A DNA stretch of 64,000 nucleotides from Terrimonas_A sp051954695 (GCA_051954695.1 JBQCHL010000003.1:1-64000); one strand, 5' to 3'. Positions 8,382-18,652 are shown, counted from the first letter of the stretch. Numbers and translations: made by a program. Notes: generated from the letters alone by a model not told the origin.

Positions 8382-9395
8382 ATGTTCATGATAAAACAAC
8401 ACTGGCGGACGCCACCCAACTCTGACCACTACAGTAACGGTAAGTTCAGAAACCTCTCTCCCACTCCAACTTTGTCGAAAGATTCAAGCATGATAAAAGT
8501 TTTACTGGAAAGAGTCAATCGTCCGCGCACTGCAACACCTGCTGTTCCTTTGCCTACTATAAAAACCAATCTACCACACTTATCCTCGGATGCACCTGCA
8601 ATCGTTTGGTTCGGGCATTCCAGTTATCTCATTGTTTGCAAAGGAGTAAGGATTCTTGTTGATCCGGTATTCAGTGGTCATGCTGCGCCAATGCCCGGAT
8701 TGGTAACTGCGTTCAAAGGTTCAGATATTTATGCTGCAAATGATTTTCCTGTAATTGATTACCTTATCATCACTCACAATCATTATGACCATCTTGATAA
8801 AAAAACACTTGCATCACTATTGCCAAAGATCAAAAGGATTTATACCTCATTGGGTGTGGGAAAAGATATAGCCCGCTGTGCAGGAAATGATATTCCTCCT
8901 GTTACTGAAATGGATTGGTGGGAAACAGAACAATTACAGCAAAACATCTCACTCACTGCCACACCTGCCAGGCATTTTTCAGGGCGTGGACTGGTACAGG
9001 CAACTTCACTCTGGTCTTCCTTCGTGCTTGATATATATGGCTACCGGATCTTTATTGGTGGTGATTCTGGTTATGATGCACATTTCAAACTCATAGGTGA
9101 AAAATTTGGCCCCTTTGATCTTGCACTTTTAGAATGCGGGCAGTATAATCTTGCCTGGCATAATATTCATTTACTGCCTGAAGAAACTGCACAAGCCGCG
9201 ATTGACCTTAAAGCCAAAGTGCTTATGCCGGTACACTGGGCCAAGTTTGCCCTCGCCAATCACCCCTGGAATGAACCGCCACGCCGTCTTACAGTAAAAG
9301 CAAAAGAATTGGGATTGCGGGTCACCACGCCCCTGATCGGGCAGGCTGTGGTCATTAACCAGTTTTATCCAAACGAAAATTGGTGGGAAGATTAA
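8382..9395 (+). CDS. MBL-fold metal-dependent hydrolase, NAPE-PLD/RomA-like
   Basis: A metallo-beta-lactamase fold enzyme. Metal-binding motif THNHYDHLD is present, with GHSSYLI upstream, GGDSGYD and a late MPVHWAKF histidine. The order of motifs and length (337 aa from the chosen start) match the RomA/N-acylphosphatidylethanolamine phospholipase D-like branch, which includes predicted phosphodiesterases and L-ascorbate-6-phosphate lactonase relatives. The frame is open from 8337, but ATG at 8382 is preferred because a near -7 box (AATCTTTG) lies upstream of it and the extra residues are not family-like. It is divergent from the copper cassette. The substrate is unknown. Confidence 0.85.
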   Translation: MFMIKQHWRTPPNSDHYSNGKFRNLSPTPTLSKDSSMIKVLLERVNRPRTATPAVPLPTIKTNLPHLSSDAPAIVWFGHSSYLIVCKGVRILVDPVFSGHAAPMPGLVTAFKGSDIYAANDFPVIDYLIITHNHYDHLDKKTLASLLPKIKRIYTSLGVGKDIARCAGNDIPPVTEMDWWETEQLQQNISLTATPARHFSGRGLVQATSLWSSFVLDIYGYRIFIGGDSGYDAHFKLIGEKFGPFDLALLECGQYNLAWHNIHLLPEETAQAAIDLKAKVLMPVHWAKFALANHPWNEPPRRLTVKAKELGLRVTTPLIGQAVVINQFYPNENWWED

Positions 9396-9699
9396 ATAAA
9401 AGCAAAAGGCCACCGCTTTTCACGATGACCTTTTGAATCTTTTTCTGGACGGTAAAAAGATGAAGTTGACCGAAAGGATGGTTTTTTAGGATTTTATTGG
9501 AATCGGTTCTTCGGTTTGATATTGGATAGATTGATATAACAATCAATCAACTTCTGATGCAAACATAATGCGTTACGTATTGATTGCCAAGAGAAAATCT
9601 ACCCTTTTTGAGTCGTAAAACTACGATTTCGCGATAGTCAACCGTTTGCGTTGCAAAAATATTTTCAATACCCGGCCCCTGTTTTGATAGCATCACTAT
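9396..9699. other. 304-base non-coding stretch before ligD
   Basis: No gene is seen. It is AT-rich and holds a small inverted repeat TCGTA-aaac-TACGA at 9613-9626 and repeated GATTGAT/ATCAATC words around 9525-9550. No convincing -7 box was found for ligD. The short dyad could be an operator, but there is no direct support. Confidence 0.4.
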
Positions 9700-12408
9700 A
9701 TGGCACTAGCAACTTACCGCAAAAAAAGAAGCTTTTCCCATACACCTGAACCAAGTGGTGGGAAACCTACAGGACAGCAATTGCATTTCGTGGTGCAGAA
9801 GCATGATGCATCGCGGCTGCACTACGATTTCCGCCTTGAAATGGATGGAGTATTAAAAAGCTGGGCCGTACCTAAAGGCCCATCCACTGACCCATCAGTA
9901 AAACGGCTGGCGATGATGGTGGAAGATCACCCTTATGATTACCGCAACTTTGAAGGCATTATTCCCAAAGGTCAATACGGTGGAGGCACCGTTATTGTTT
10001 GGGATGAAGGCGTGTACGAACCGGCAGAGGGTGAGTTTCCCGATAAGCGCTCAAAAGAAAAAAATCTTTTGAGTCAGTTGCGCAAGGGAAAGGTCGTATT
10101 CGTGCTGAAAGGTAAAAAACTGAAAGGTGAATATGCTTTGGTAAAATCATCTTACCAGGGAGAGAATTCCTGGTTGTTGATGAAAGCAAAAGATAAATAT
10201 GCCCGCATCACAGATGTAACAAAGAAGGCCCGCTCGGTGATCTCCGGTAAAACGATCGCTGAAATGGAAAAGAGACCTGATAAAGTATATTCACAAAAAG
10301 CTGTTTCAGCCGGTGCTGCAGCTTCTCCAAAAAAGAAAACTGCAAGAAAGAAAGCTCCTGTAAAAAGGAAGAAATCAGTTGCCGGCAAAAAATCCCCTTT
10401 TCCTTCCTACACCACTCCTATGCTCGCTACCCTGGTAGATAAACCTTTTGATGAACCAGGATGGACATACGAAATAAAATGGGATGGTTACCGAGCTCTC
10501 GCATTAATGAACGGGAAAAAGACATCCCTTATATCGAGGAATAATAAATCATTCAGTGAAAGGTTTTATCCGGTTTTTGAAGCCATCAAACAATGGGGAT
10601 TGCATGCCGTAGTAGATGGAGAGATCGTTGTGATCAATGATAAAGGCGTGGCGGATTTCGGCAGCCTGCAAAACTGGCGGAGTGAGGCTGATGGTTCCCT
10701 TTTTTATTATGTGTTTGATATCCTCTGGCTGAATGGGTATGATCTCACCGGATTATCCTTGCAGGAACGCAGAGAGATATTAAAATCAAATATGCCGGAG
10801 GAAGAAGGTATTATCCGCATGAGTGAAAGTTTTGACACATCTGCTGAAGAACTGCTGAATGCCGCAGGAAAAATGGGGATCGAAGGTATCATGGCAAAAA
10901 AAGCGGAAAGTTTGTATACTCCCGGTATCCGCACACGAGAATGGCTGAAAATAAAAACCAATCTCCGTCATGAAGTAGTGATCGGTGGCTACACACGCAA
11001 TGAAGGCACAAGCAAAGCATTCAGTTCATTGCTGGTGGGTGTGTTTGAAAATGGGAAACTGCAGTATACCGGCAAAATCGGCACTGGCTTTAACCAGGAC
11101 CAACAGCAGAAAATGATGCGCCTGTTCAAGCCACTGGTCACTAAGAAATCCCCCTTCAATACAGAACCGGATGTAAATAAACCTTCCCGCTTCCGCCCCG
11201 ATCCTCCGCATGCGAAAGCCACCTGGCTAAAACCCAAACTGGTTTGTGAAGTAAGCTATCGTGAAGTGACCAGTGATGGAGTAATGCGTCATCCCTCTTT
11301 TGAGGGTATGCGGGAGGATAAGAAGGCGACGGATGTAACGAGAGAAGTTCCGTTAGATGCGAATGATGTGAATGGAAAGAACGGAGTAAAAGAAGAAAAA
11401 GTTCCTGCCACGAATAGCACAACTAAAAAGGTTAACAAAAATAAACTGATGGCAAAAACCGGTTCACGTGAACGTAAGACATTGCTTAACCCGAAAGATA
11501 AATCGCAGGTGCGGGAAGTGGGTGGGCATGAGTTACAGTTCACCAATCTCAGTAAAATTTACTGGCCGAAGGAAAAGATCACCAAACGTGAGCTGATCAA
11601 TTATTATTACCAGGCGGCACCTTATATCCTGCCCTATTTAAAAGGCAGGCCTCAATCGCTTAACCGTTTTCCGAATGGTATTAATGGGCAAAGTTTTTAC
11701 CAGAAAGATGTAACGGGCAAGATACCGGATTGGATAGATACTTTTCCTTACCGGAGCCAGGATGAAGACAAGGATAAAAACTTCATGGTCTGCAATGATG
11801 AAGCTACTCTCCTTTATATGGTTAACCTGGGTTGTATCGAGATCAATCCATGGAGCAGTACGGTGAAGAAACCCGATCATCCAGACTGGTGTATCATTGA
11901 CCTTGATCCTGGAAATCGAACGGAGTTTGAACAGGTGATCGAAGCTGCACAGGTAACGGGAGAGCTATTGGAAAAAGCAGGTATTCCCTGCTATGCAAAA
12001 ACTTCCGGTTCAACCGGCATTCATATTTATATCCCCTTGGGAGCAGCTTACAGTTATGAGCAGTCGAAAGAATTTGCGCGTTTGATCGTGACACTTGTTC
12101 ACCAGCAGATCCCTGACTTTACCAGCATCGAACGGTCTGTATCCGGTCGCAAGGGAAAAATGTACCTGGATTTTTTACAAAACCGCCCGCAGGCAACATT
12201 GGCTGCGCCTTATTCTGTCAGGCCAAAACCCGGTGCTACTGTTTCCATGCCTTTACACTGGGACGAAGTAAAAAAAGGCTTGAAGATGCAGGATTTCACT
12301 ATTCAAAATACCATTGGATTGTTGAAAAAGCGGGGCGACCTGTTCAAGCCCGTATTAGGCAAAGGGATCAATATGGTAAAAGCCATTGAAAAACTGGAGA
12401 AGATTTAA
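9700..12408 (+). CDS. ligD: Multifunctional DNA ligase D
   Basis: A 902-aa enzyme of bacterial non-homologous end joining, with three modules in order. The 3'-phosphoesterase module spans about residues 25-165 (HDASRLHYDFRLE). The ATP-dependent ligase spans about 235-545, with adenylated K260 in EIKWDGYR. The primase/polymerase module spans about 605-895 and carries the metal-binding DLDPG. A lysine-rich linker (about 200-232) joins the first two modules and a second basic linker precedes the polymerase. LigD normally works with the end-binding protein Ku, which is not encoded in this window. The gene converges on the sensor kinase gene with only 11 bases between stop codons. Confidence 0.95.
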   Translation: MALATYRKKRSFSHTPEPSGGKPTGQQLHFVVQKHDASRLHYDFRLEMDGVLKSWAVPKGPSTDPSVKRLAMMVEDHPYDYRNFEGIIPKGQYGGGTVIVWDEGVYEPAEGEFPDKRSKEKNLLSQLRKGKVVFVLKGKKLKGEYALVKSSYQGENSWLLMKAKDKYARITDVTKKARSVISGKTIAEMEKRPDKVYSQKAVSAGAAASPKKKTARKKAPVKRKKSVAGKKSPFPSYTTPMLATLVDKPFDEPGWTYEIKWDGYRALALMNGKKTSLISRNNKSFSERFYPVFEAIKQWGLHAVVDGEIVVINDKGVADFGSLQNWRSEADGSLFYYVFDILWLNGYDLTGLSLQERREILKSNMPEEEGIIRMSESFDTSAEELLNAAGKMGIEGIMAKKAESLYTPGIRTREWLKIKTNLRHEVVIGGYTRNEGTSKAFSSLLVGVFENGKLQYTGKIGTGFNQDQQQKMMRLFKPLVTKKSPFNTEPDVNKPSRFRPDPPHAKATWLKPKLVCEVSYREVTSDGVMRHPSFEGMREDKKATDVTREVPLDANDVNGKNGVKEEKVPATNSTTKKVNKNKLMAKTGSRERKTLLNPKDKSQVREVGGHELQFTNLSKIYWPKEKITKRELINYYYQAAPYILPYLKGRPQSLNRFPNGINGQSFYQKDVTGKIPDWIDTFPYRSQDEDKDKNFMVCNDEATLLYMVNLGCIEINPWSSTVKKPDHPDWCIIDLDPGNRTEFEQVIEAAQVTGELLEKAGIPCYAKTSGSTGIHIYIPLGAAYSYEQSKEFARLIVTLVHQQIPDFTSIERSVSGRKGKMYLDFLQNRPQATLAAPYSVRPKPGATVSMPLHWDEVKKGLKMQDFTIQNTIGLLKKRGDLFKPVLGKGINMVKAIEKLEKI

Positions 12409-12419
12409 GAAAACAGATT

Positions 12420-13811
12420 TTACAGTTTTCCAGCCACCGGCAAATGCAATTCAAACGTAGTGCCGATGCCTTGTGTCGATTCAACCTGAATATCGCCCTT
12501 ATGCAATTTAATAATGCGGCTGGCCAATGAAAGCCCCAGGCCGAAGCCGGCAATGGACCGGGTCTCTTCTATGCGATAGAATGGCTGGAAGATGTTTTCC
12601 AGTTCACTGTCTGGTATGCCTGGCCCCTCGTCAATAATATGAATGATAAATTCTTCCGGCAACACCGTCAGTATGATCTTTGCATGATGGTCAGGTGAAT
12701 ATTTGCAGGCATTGACGGCAACATTGCGGATAGCAGTAAACAATAATTCCTCGTTACCAAATACCAGCAATTTGTTTTCTTCTTCCGGAAGGTCGTTGAA
12801 CTGTAAGGATACAGAAAATCCTGCATCCTGTTTTTGTATAGATGCAGGAATACGCATCAGCACTTCATCTATCCGTATGAGATCGATATTCAATCCGCCG
12901 GGATTACCTGAAGCGGTTGCAAATTTCAATAAGGTCTGCACCAGGTTATTCATGTAGTGAACATCCTGCAATACGGCTTGCATCACGCGGCGGTACTCTT
13001 CTTCATTCCTGTTGCGCTGCAGCGATACTTCCAGTTGGCTGGAAATAAGCGTCAGCGGGGTAGAAAGTTCATGCGATGCATTGGATATGAACCGCCGCTG
13101 CATTTCAAAGCTCTGATTAAGCCTGTCTAAAAGATCATTCAGCGTATTGGTCAATTTATACCATTCATCTTTGGTATTACCCAGAGGTATACGCCTTGCC
13201 AGGTTATATGCATAAATATCTGTGACTTCTTCCGTGATCTTTTTAACGGGGCGCAGCAAGCGGCCCGAGAAAATGTATCCGCCTGCGAAGGAAATACCTA
13301 TGCCTGTTATAAAACTGGCGATCAGTATTTGTTTCAGAAAGCTCATATTGCGATTACCCTCATCATCCCTGGCTGCAGAAATAATCACCAGGCCTTTTTC
13401 TGTGCCTTGCGCATGAAGTGTATGAAATGCAACAGCTTCCTTTTGCCCTTCCCTGAAAAAAACGTTCCCTTTGCTCCTTGCTTCGTTCAATAAGGAGACG
13501 GAAACATGCACTGTGTCCCCGAACGCATCCGTATAGTTATATATCCGCTTATTTTCTGCGTTATAGGCTTGAACGGATTTATCTTTTAATGATATGGACA
13601 TGGAAGAATCGATCCGGCGGACAAGCTGCCGGTCAAACACTTCTGATTGTTTCAATAAACGCGCAGTGGTGATGGCGCGGTTGGTCAACCTGGTCCGCAT
13701 CATCTTGGTACGTGAACTCGCTGAAAAATAATAAATAGAGCTGCATACGATCCCGAGTATCAGCAATACTAATAGTGTAAATAAGAGGATGATGCGGTAC
13801 CTTATTGGCAT
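12420..13811 (-). CDS. Two-component sensor histidine kinase
   Basis: A 463-aa membrane sensor kinase. It has an N-terminal membrane segment, a periplasmic domain of about 120 residues, a second membrane segment (IASFITGIGISFAGGYIF), then HAMP. The dimerisation domain has the phospho-acceptor His in ASHELSTPL, and the ATPase domain has N (VAVNACKYSP), G1 (DEGPGIPD) and G2 (GFGLGLSLA) boxes. It is translated with the response regulator gene: TGA-T-ATG leaves a single base between them. The architecture resembles CusS/ArlS-type kinases. The signal is not evident from sequence. Confidence 0.93.
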   Translation of the reverse strand: MPIRYRIILLFTLLVLLILGIVCSSIYYFSASSRTKMMRTRLTNRAITTARLLKQSEVFDRQLVRRIDSSMSISLKDKSVQAYNAENKRIYNYTDAFGDTVHVSVSLLNEARSKGNVFFREGQKEAVAFHTLHAQGTEKGLVIISAARDDEGNRNMSFLKQILIASFITGIGISFAGGYIFSGRLLRPVKKITEEVTDIYAYNLARRIPLGNTKDEWYKLTNTLNDLLDRLNQSFEMQRRFISNASHELSTPLTLISSQLEVSLQRNRNEEEYRRVMQAVLQDVHYMNNLVQTLLKFATASGNPGGLNIDLIRIDEVLMRIPASIQKQDAGFSVSLQFNDLPEEENKLLVFGNEELLFTAIRNVAVNACKYSPDHHAKIILTVLPEEFIIHIIDEGPGIPDSELENIFQPFYRIEETRSIAGFGLGLSLASRIIKLHKGDIQVESTQGIGTTFELHLPVAGKL

Positions 13812-13812
13812 A

Positions 13813-14502
13813 TCAGCTTTCCTTTAAGATATAACCCATACCCACCTGGGTCTGGATCAGTTTTTTCTGAAATGGCTTGTCTATTTTATTACGGACATAA
13901 TTGATGTACACATCAATTATATTGGTGTTGGTATCAAAATCTATGTCCCATACATTCACGGCAATATCTGCGCGAGACACAACCCTGTTCTTATTCCGCA
14001 GCAGGTATTCAAGCAATTGAAATTCTTTGGCCGTAAGATGAATGGAAACATCTTCCCTCTTCACTTCCTTGGTATCGAGGTTCATCAGCAGATCGTCTGC
14101 GCGGAGAATATTACCTACAGGAGCCTGCAGATCTGCCGTTCTGCGCATCAACACCCTTATCTTCATCAGAAGCTCCTTGAATTCAAACGGCTTGATAATA
14201 TAATCATCTGCGCCTGCATCATACCCTTCTATCTTATCATCAAGCGAGCTCAGGGCCGTTAACATGATAATAGGAATATCTTCATTCTGGGCCCTTACCA
14301 TTTTGGTCAGTTCATATCCTGTGATCCCCGGTAAATTGATATCGACGATCAACAGATTAAACTTTTTTGACTGGAATAGTCTCCACCCTATCTGGCCATC
14401 ATAGGCTACTTCCACTTCATAGCCATTCTCTGATAAACCAATCCGCAATGTATCTGCAATGCGTACTTCATCTTCAACCAGGAGTATACTTAACTCGTCC
14501 AT
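13813..14502 (-). CDS. OmpR-family response regulator
   Basis: A response regulator of 229 aa from the preferred ATG at 14502, giving MDELSILLVEDE. The frame extends to 14526, but those extra residues are not family-like. The receiver domain has the acidic pair ED, phospho-acceptor D in LLIVDINLPG, T in LTALSS and K in IIKPFEF. The C-terminal winged helix (TAKEFQLLEYLLRN, then VDVYINYVRNK-type recognition region) binds DNA. It partners with the adjacent kinase. Targets cannot be deduced here; the divergently placed universal stress gene is one candidate. Confidence 0.93.
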   Translation of the reverse strand: MDELSILLVEDEVRIADTLRIGLSENGYEVEVAYDGQIGWRLFQSKKFNLLIVDINLPGITGYELTKMVRAQNEDIPIIMLTALSSLDDKIEGYDAGADDYIIKPFEFKELLMKIRVLMRRTADLQAPVGNILRADDLLMNLDTKEVKREDVSIHLTAKEFQLLEYLLRNKNRVVSRADIAVNVWDIDFDTNTNIIDVYINYVRNKIDKPFQKKLIQTQVGMGYILKES

Positions 14503-14604
14503 CAATGCTTTTTTAATAGATCGCAATTTACGATTTCTGTTTTCTAATAGTATTCTAATTCATCACTAATCGCCACTTAAGTGCTTTCTTCTACATTTAT
14601 CCCC

Positions 14605-15435
14605 ATGTCAGGCCGGTTTAATACAATTCTTGTCCCAGTTGACTTCTCTGTGAACACAGAAGTGGCTGTTGCCAAGGCATTGGAATTGATAGAAGGCGCT
14701 ACTGCAATGATTCACCTGCTGCATGTGCAACGGCGGGATGTATTGCATGAGTTTATTAAGGGCAATGCAAACCGGAACCAGGAAAAAGTACAGGGAAAGC
14801 TGGATGAACTAAAAGAAAGGATCCGGAAATTAAGGCCGGATGTGGGGGTCTCCTGCTGGCTTACAGACAGTCATTCAATTGAAGACGCGATTGTACAGGA
14901 AGCAGAACGGCTAAATGTTGATCTTATCATTATAGGTAAGCATTCATCCAATTCTGTGTTTTCGTTTTCAAAAACTGTTTTGTCGTCACAGATAGCTACA
15001 GACAGCGGTATACCTGTGCTAACAGTAAAGCCAGGATCGTTGAATGGCCCGGTTAAGACAGTGGTCATTCCGGTTGGGCCTACCTTTCCCTGGAAGAAAC
15101 TGGAACTGCTGGATACCTGGAGACACAGACCGGGTTTCCATATCCGGCTGGTCAGCTATCTCAGCCATGAAAAGGATGATGCGCATTCAAAAGAATCATT
15201 GCTGAATACATTCCGTTTGCTGAAAACAAACTGGCCAGGCTCTGTAGAATACGATGTGCTCCGGGGCAATAACCAGGCAAAAGCATTACTGAACTATTGT
15301 AATAAAGTGAACGCCGATATGCTGATCGTGTATCCTGGTGTAGAAACAAAGATCGGAGGTTTGCTCAACAGGCATATTTCTGATGAGTTATCACCTGATT
15401 CCAGAACACAGGTACTGGCGGTTCAACCTGCTTAA
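14605..15435 (+). CDS. Tandem universal stress protein
   Basis: A protein with two UspA-type domains, about residues 3-145 and 148-276, beginning MSGRFNTILVPVDFS. The first domain keeps the DLIIIGKH strand but lacks the G-x2-G-x9-G-S/T nucleotide-binding loop, and the second domain is even less conserved. It is therefore probably not an ATP-binding type. The ATG at 14605 is preferred over the upstream GTG at 14581 because the protein then starts at the first Usp strand and a near -7 box (TACATTTA, 14592-14599) lies just before it. It is divergent from a two-component system and may be under its control; that link is inference. Confidence 0.85.
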   Translation: MSGRFNTILVPVDFSVNTEVAVAKALELIEGATAMIHLLHVQRRDVLHEFIKGNANRNQEKVQGKLDELKERIRKLRPDVGVSCWLTDSHSIEDAIVQEAERLNVDLIIIGKHSSNSVFSFSKTVLSSQIATDSGIPVLTVKPGSLNGPVKTVVIPVGPTFPWKKLELLDTWRHRPGFHIRLVSYLSHEKDDAHSKESLLNTFRLLKTNWPGSVEYDVLRGNNQAKALLNYCNKVNADMLIVYPGVETKIGGLLNRHISDELSPDSRTQVLAVQPA

Positions 15436-15461
15436 TCTTTAAACTGAAATAAATAACCATC

Positions 15462-17084
15462 ATGAAAAGGACAGCTCTGTTTATTAGCTTCATTACCACG
15501 GTTACCACCCTTTCTGCCCAGTCTTTGGAAGAAGGAAGGTCTTATCTCGACAATGCGCGCTATGCCAGCGCTGAATCGGTTTTTCATGCCGTTCTTAACC
15601 AGCAACCTGAAAATGCAGAAGCCTGGTGCCTGCTCACCAACACTTACCTGAAACAGGAACTGACGGAAGAAGCCGCCGATACACTGGCTTTAGCACCAGC
15701 CTCCGTACAAAAAGAACCTTATTTCCTGGTGGCTTACGGAGGATTGCTGCTGAATACCAATAAAACAGATAGTGCCAAATGGTATTTCGAACAGGCCATG
15801 AATCTTACCAAGTCAAAAAATGCAGACATCCTTGCGGCTATTGCTGAAGCACATATCAATGCGGAGAAAGGAAGCCCGGATTATGCATTGCAGATACTGG
15901 ACATCGCACAAAAGAGAGATAAGAAGAATGCAGACCTCCTGGTGCTGGAGGGCAATGCTTACCGCCGCCTGCACAAAGGATCTGAAGCATACCAGGCATA
16001 CCAGGAAGCACTTAACAAGGACAAGAACTCATCACAGGCTTATTATCAATTAGGCAGGATATTCCTGTCTCAAAAGAATGCAGAGATGTACCTGGACTTT
16101 TTCAATAAATCCATTACTGCCAATAATTCATTTGCACCGGCTTATTATGCATTGTACAACCATTACCTGTACATTGATCCGGCCAAAGCAATGGAGTATT
16201 TTACTCAATACAAATCGCATGCAGACAAAACCCCGCAGGATGATTATGACCAAACAGATCTCCTGTATCTCACCAAACAATATGAACCCGCTATTCAACA
16301 CGCCAGGAACCTGATCAGCCGTGATGGAGATAAAGTGCAGTCACGTTTATACAAACTGATCGCTTATTCCTATGAAGAAATGAAGGATACGGCTACTGCC
16401 ATAGGCTTCATGCAGCAATACTTCCAGAATGAGGTAGACAGCAATATCATTCTGAAAGACTATGAAAACATGTCCACACTTTTCACCGCTACCGGCAAAC
16501 CCGATTCAGCCATGTTCTACCTGGAAAAAGGATTGGGACTGGTAAAAGATGAAGAGGGTTTATACGCCCATTATCAAACCCTTTCACGGCTTGCGAAGCA
16601 GGTGAATGATAATGCAGCCGAAGCAAAATGGCTGGGCAAATTTTATATGGGCAACAGCAAAGCAACCAATGTTCATCTGTTCAACTGGGGTCTTGCCTGT
16701 TATAAAGCCGGTCAGTATCCGCAAGCAGATTCTGTCTTCGGTTTGTATGCTGAAAAATATCCTGAACAGAAAACTTATGGCTACTACTGGCAGGCCCGCA
16801 GCAATGCGGCTATTGATACAGCTATGGTGGAAGGCCTCGCTATACCACATTATCAGAAACTCGTACAGTCTATCGACTCTCTTGCAGCACCTTCTGCTTC
16901 AGATAAAAAATGGCTGATCGAAGCATATAACTATATGGCGGCTTATGAAACCAATACTAAAAAGGATTATCCTGCAGCCATAGAGTATTTCAAGAAAATA
17001 CTCGTAGTTGATCCGGCAAATGAAACTGCACAAAAATATATCACTATGCTGGAAAAAATGACGACAAGTACAAGTGGTAAATAA
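15462..17084 (+). CDS. Secreted TPR-repeat protein
   Basis: A 540-aa protein with a signal peptide (cleavage likely after TLSAQ) and a chain of tetratricopeptide repeats over almost its whole length. Examples are the helix pairs around AEAWCLLTNTYLKQ, ADLLVLEGNAYRRL and AYYQLGRIFL. Such proteins serve as periplasmic scaffolds. It follows the universal stress gene by 26 bases and may share its transcript. No catalytic motif is seen. Function is unknown. Confidence 0.85.
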   Translation: MKRTALFISFITTVTTLSAQSLEEGRSYLDNARYASAESVFHAVLNQQPENAEAWCLLTNTYLKQELTEEAADTLALAPASVQKEPYFLVAYGGLLLNTNKTDSAKWYFEQAMNLTKSKNADILAAIAEAHINAEKGSPDYALQILDIAQKRDKKNADLLVLEGNAYRRLHKGSEAYQAYQEALNKDKNSSQAYYQLGRIFLSQKNAEMYLDFFNKSITANNSFAPAYYALYNHYLYIDPAKAMEYFTQYKSHADKTPQDDYDQTDLLYLTKQYEPAIQHARNLISRDGDKVQSRLYKLIAYSYEEMKDTATAIGFMQQYFQNEVDSNIILKDYENMSTLFTATGKPDSAMFYLEKGLGLVKDEEGLYAHYQTLSRLAKQVNDNAAEAKWLGKFYMGNSKATNVHLFNWGLACYKAGQYPQADSVFGLYAEKYPEQKTYGYYWQARSNAAIDTAMVEGLAIPHYQKLVQSIDSLAAPSASDKKWLIEAYNYMAAYETNTKKDYPAAIEYFKKILVVDPANETAQKYITMLEKMTTSTSGK

Positions 17085-17128
17085 CAGATGAAACTGTTGT
17101 TTACCATTTGAATCGTCTGCTCTTTATT

Positions 17129-18124
17129 ATGCTTAAGCGTGTATCGGTCATAGGAAGTGGTAGTTGGGGGACGGCGCTGGTGAAAATATTTTCAGACAGC
17201 GGGACGCCTGTTTCCTGGCTGGTCCGGAATCCGGAGCAGCAGTTATTCATACAAACAAGCGGCCATAATCCGCGCTACCTGAGTTTTGCACCATTGAGAA
17301 TGAAATATATTCAGCCTGCAGCAGATCCGCTGCAGGCTGTTAAAGGATCAGACCTGGTGATCTTTGCTGTGCCCTCTGCATATCTCGAGCAAAATCTTCA
17401 GCGGCTGGATAATGCCTGGCTGGGTGATAAACACCTGGCAGTGTCTATCAAAGGATTTATTCCGGGCAGTGGTTGCACTCCCAGCCAGTATTTAAGCCGA
17501 AAATTCAGCCGTGAAGAATCAACTATCTCTGTCATTGCAGGGGCATGCCAGGCTGAAGAAATAGCTGCGCAAAAAAAAACATTCATCACTGTTTGCGGAA
17601 CAGATCCCTCCTGGATAAAAAAGATCAGCACAACCCTTAACAATACATCATACGTACAAACGATTTCCAATGCAGATCCTGTTGGAGTGGAATATGCTGC
17701 GATCCTGAAAAACATTATCGGCATTGCTACCGGCATCGCCAGTGGTTTACAATATGGAAAGAATTTCCAGGCTACACTGATCGCCAATGCCATGAGGGAG
17801 ATCAAAGAATTCCTTAACAATATTTTACCAGCTCAGCGTGATCTTTTTGCCTCTGCTTATTGCGTAGACATACTTGCCACTGCTTATGCCGAAGAGAATT
17901 GCAATCGTATTCTCGGCACATTGGTAGGACGTGGTATACATGTCAATAAAGCATTACAAACTCTTACTCCTATAGCTGAAGGATTCCAGGCTTCGAAGGA
18001 ATTATTGCCTGTGTTAAAAGATATACCGGTTACCATGCCTATCATCAATTGCGTTTATCGCATTCTTCATAAACACGCAAGTCCTATCACGGAGTTCAAT
18101 CTGCTCGAGAAACATCTTACCTGA
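17129..18124 (+). CDS. gpsA: Glycerol-3-phosphate dehydrogenase [NAD(P)+]
   Basis: This enzyme makes sn-glycerol-3-phosphate from dihydroxyacetone phosphate for phospholipid synthesis, in the cytoplasm. The dinucleotide-binding loop is GSGSWGTAL at the N-terminus, and the catalytic lysine region is AAILKNIIGIATGI. The start ATG at 17129 gives MLKRVSVIGSGSWG (331 aa), normal for the family; the frame stays open upstream to 17108. Its product feeds PlsY, encoded about 19 kb away in this window. Confidence 0.93.
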   Translation: MLKRVSVIGSGSWGTALVKIFSDSGTPVSWLVRNPEQQLFIQTSGHNPRYLSFAPLRMKYIQPAADPLQAVKGSDLVIFAVPSAYLEQNLQRLDNAWLGDKHLAVSIKGFIPGSGCTPSQYLSRKFSREESTISVIAGACQAEEIAAQKKTFITVCGTDPSWIKKISTTLNNTSYVQTISNADPVGVEYAAILKNIIGIATGIASGLQYGKNFQATLIANAMREIKEFLNNILPAQRDLFASAYCVDILATAYAEENCNRILGTLVGRGIHVNKALQTLTPIAEGFQASKELLPVLKDIPVTMPIINCVYRILHKHASPITEFNLLEKHLT

Positions 18125-18301
18125 TCGATCACAGTTTATATAATCAAAAACTGCTATGGCATAGTCCTTGTAAACTCTAACACGCTAACAAATTCATATC
18201 ACAAGTAGCGCTTAAGATAGTGGACAGTTTCGCGTAATTCATTCAATTAATAATAACGCTGATCATTCACGTGTCACTATATGCGTAAAAATTTGCTAAC
18301 C

Positions 18302-18625
18302 ATGAAAAAAGCCAGATTGACTTTGGCGGCTCTTGCAATATCTGCCGCCACATTATTTTCGTTCAAAGCCTTTGAAGGCGGTACTGTAAAAGGTACAGTA
18401 ACTCCTGCTGACAAAGCAGTGCGTGCATGGGCTATATCTGAAACAGATACAGTGCGTGCTGATGTACAGAACGGTGCATTCGAGATCAAAGATGTTAAAC
18501 CCGGTAACTACAATGTTATCATCGAAGCACAGGAACCTTTTGCCAACACACGTAAAAAAGATGTGGTGGTAACAGAAGGACAAACTACTGATGTGGGCGA
18601 AATTCAATTACAGCCCAAAAACTAA
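18302..18625 (+). CDS. Small secreted protein with a carboxypeptidase regulatory-like fold
   Basis: A 107-aa protein starting MKKARLTLAALAISAATLF with a signal peptide. The mature part (GTVKGTVTPADKAVRAWAI, then FEIKDVKPGNYNVIIEA) reads as one beta-sandwich of the carboxypeptidase regulatory/CNA-B type. This domain in Bacteroidota proteins serves in adhesion or as a stalk. As a free-standing single domain its role is unknown. A strong terminator follows 27 bases after the stop codon. The frame extends upstream to 18281, but the ATG at 18302 gives the better signal peptide. Confidence 0.75.
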   Translation: MKKARLTLAALAISAATLFSFKAFEGGTVKGTVTPADKAVRAWAISETDTVRADVQNGAFEIKDVKPGNYNVIIEAQEPFANTRKKDVVVTEGQTTDVGEIQLQPKN

Positions 18626-18652
18626 AAACGGAGTTCGTTTCCAATTGACAGG

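Noticed and set aside
14581..14604. Longer start for the universal stress protein
   Set aside because: The extra residues precede the first Usp strand and would overlap the near -7 box.
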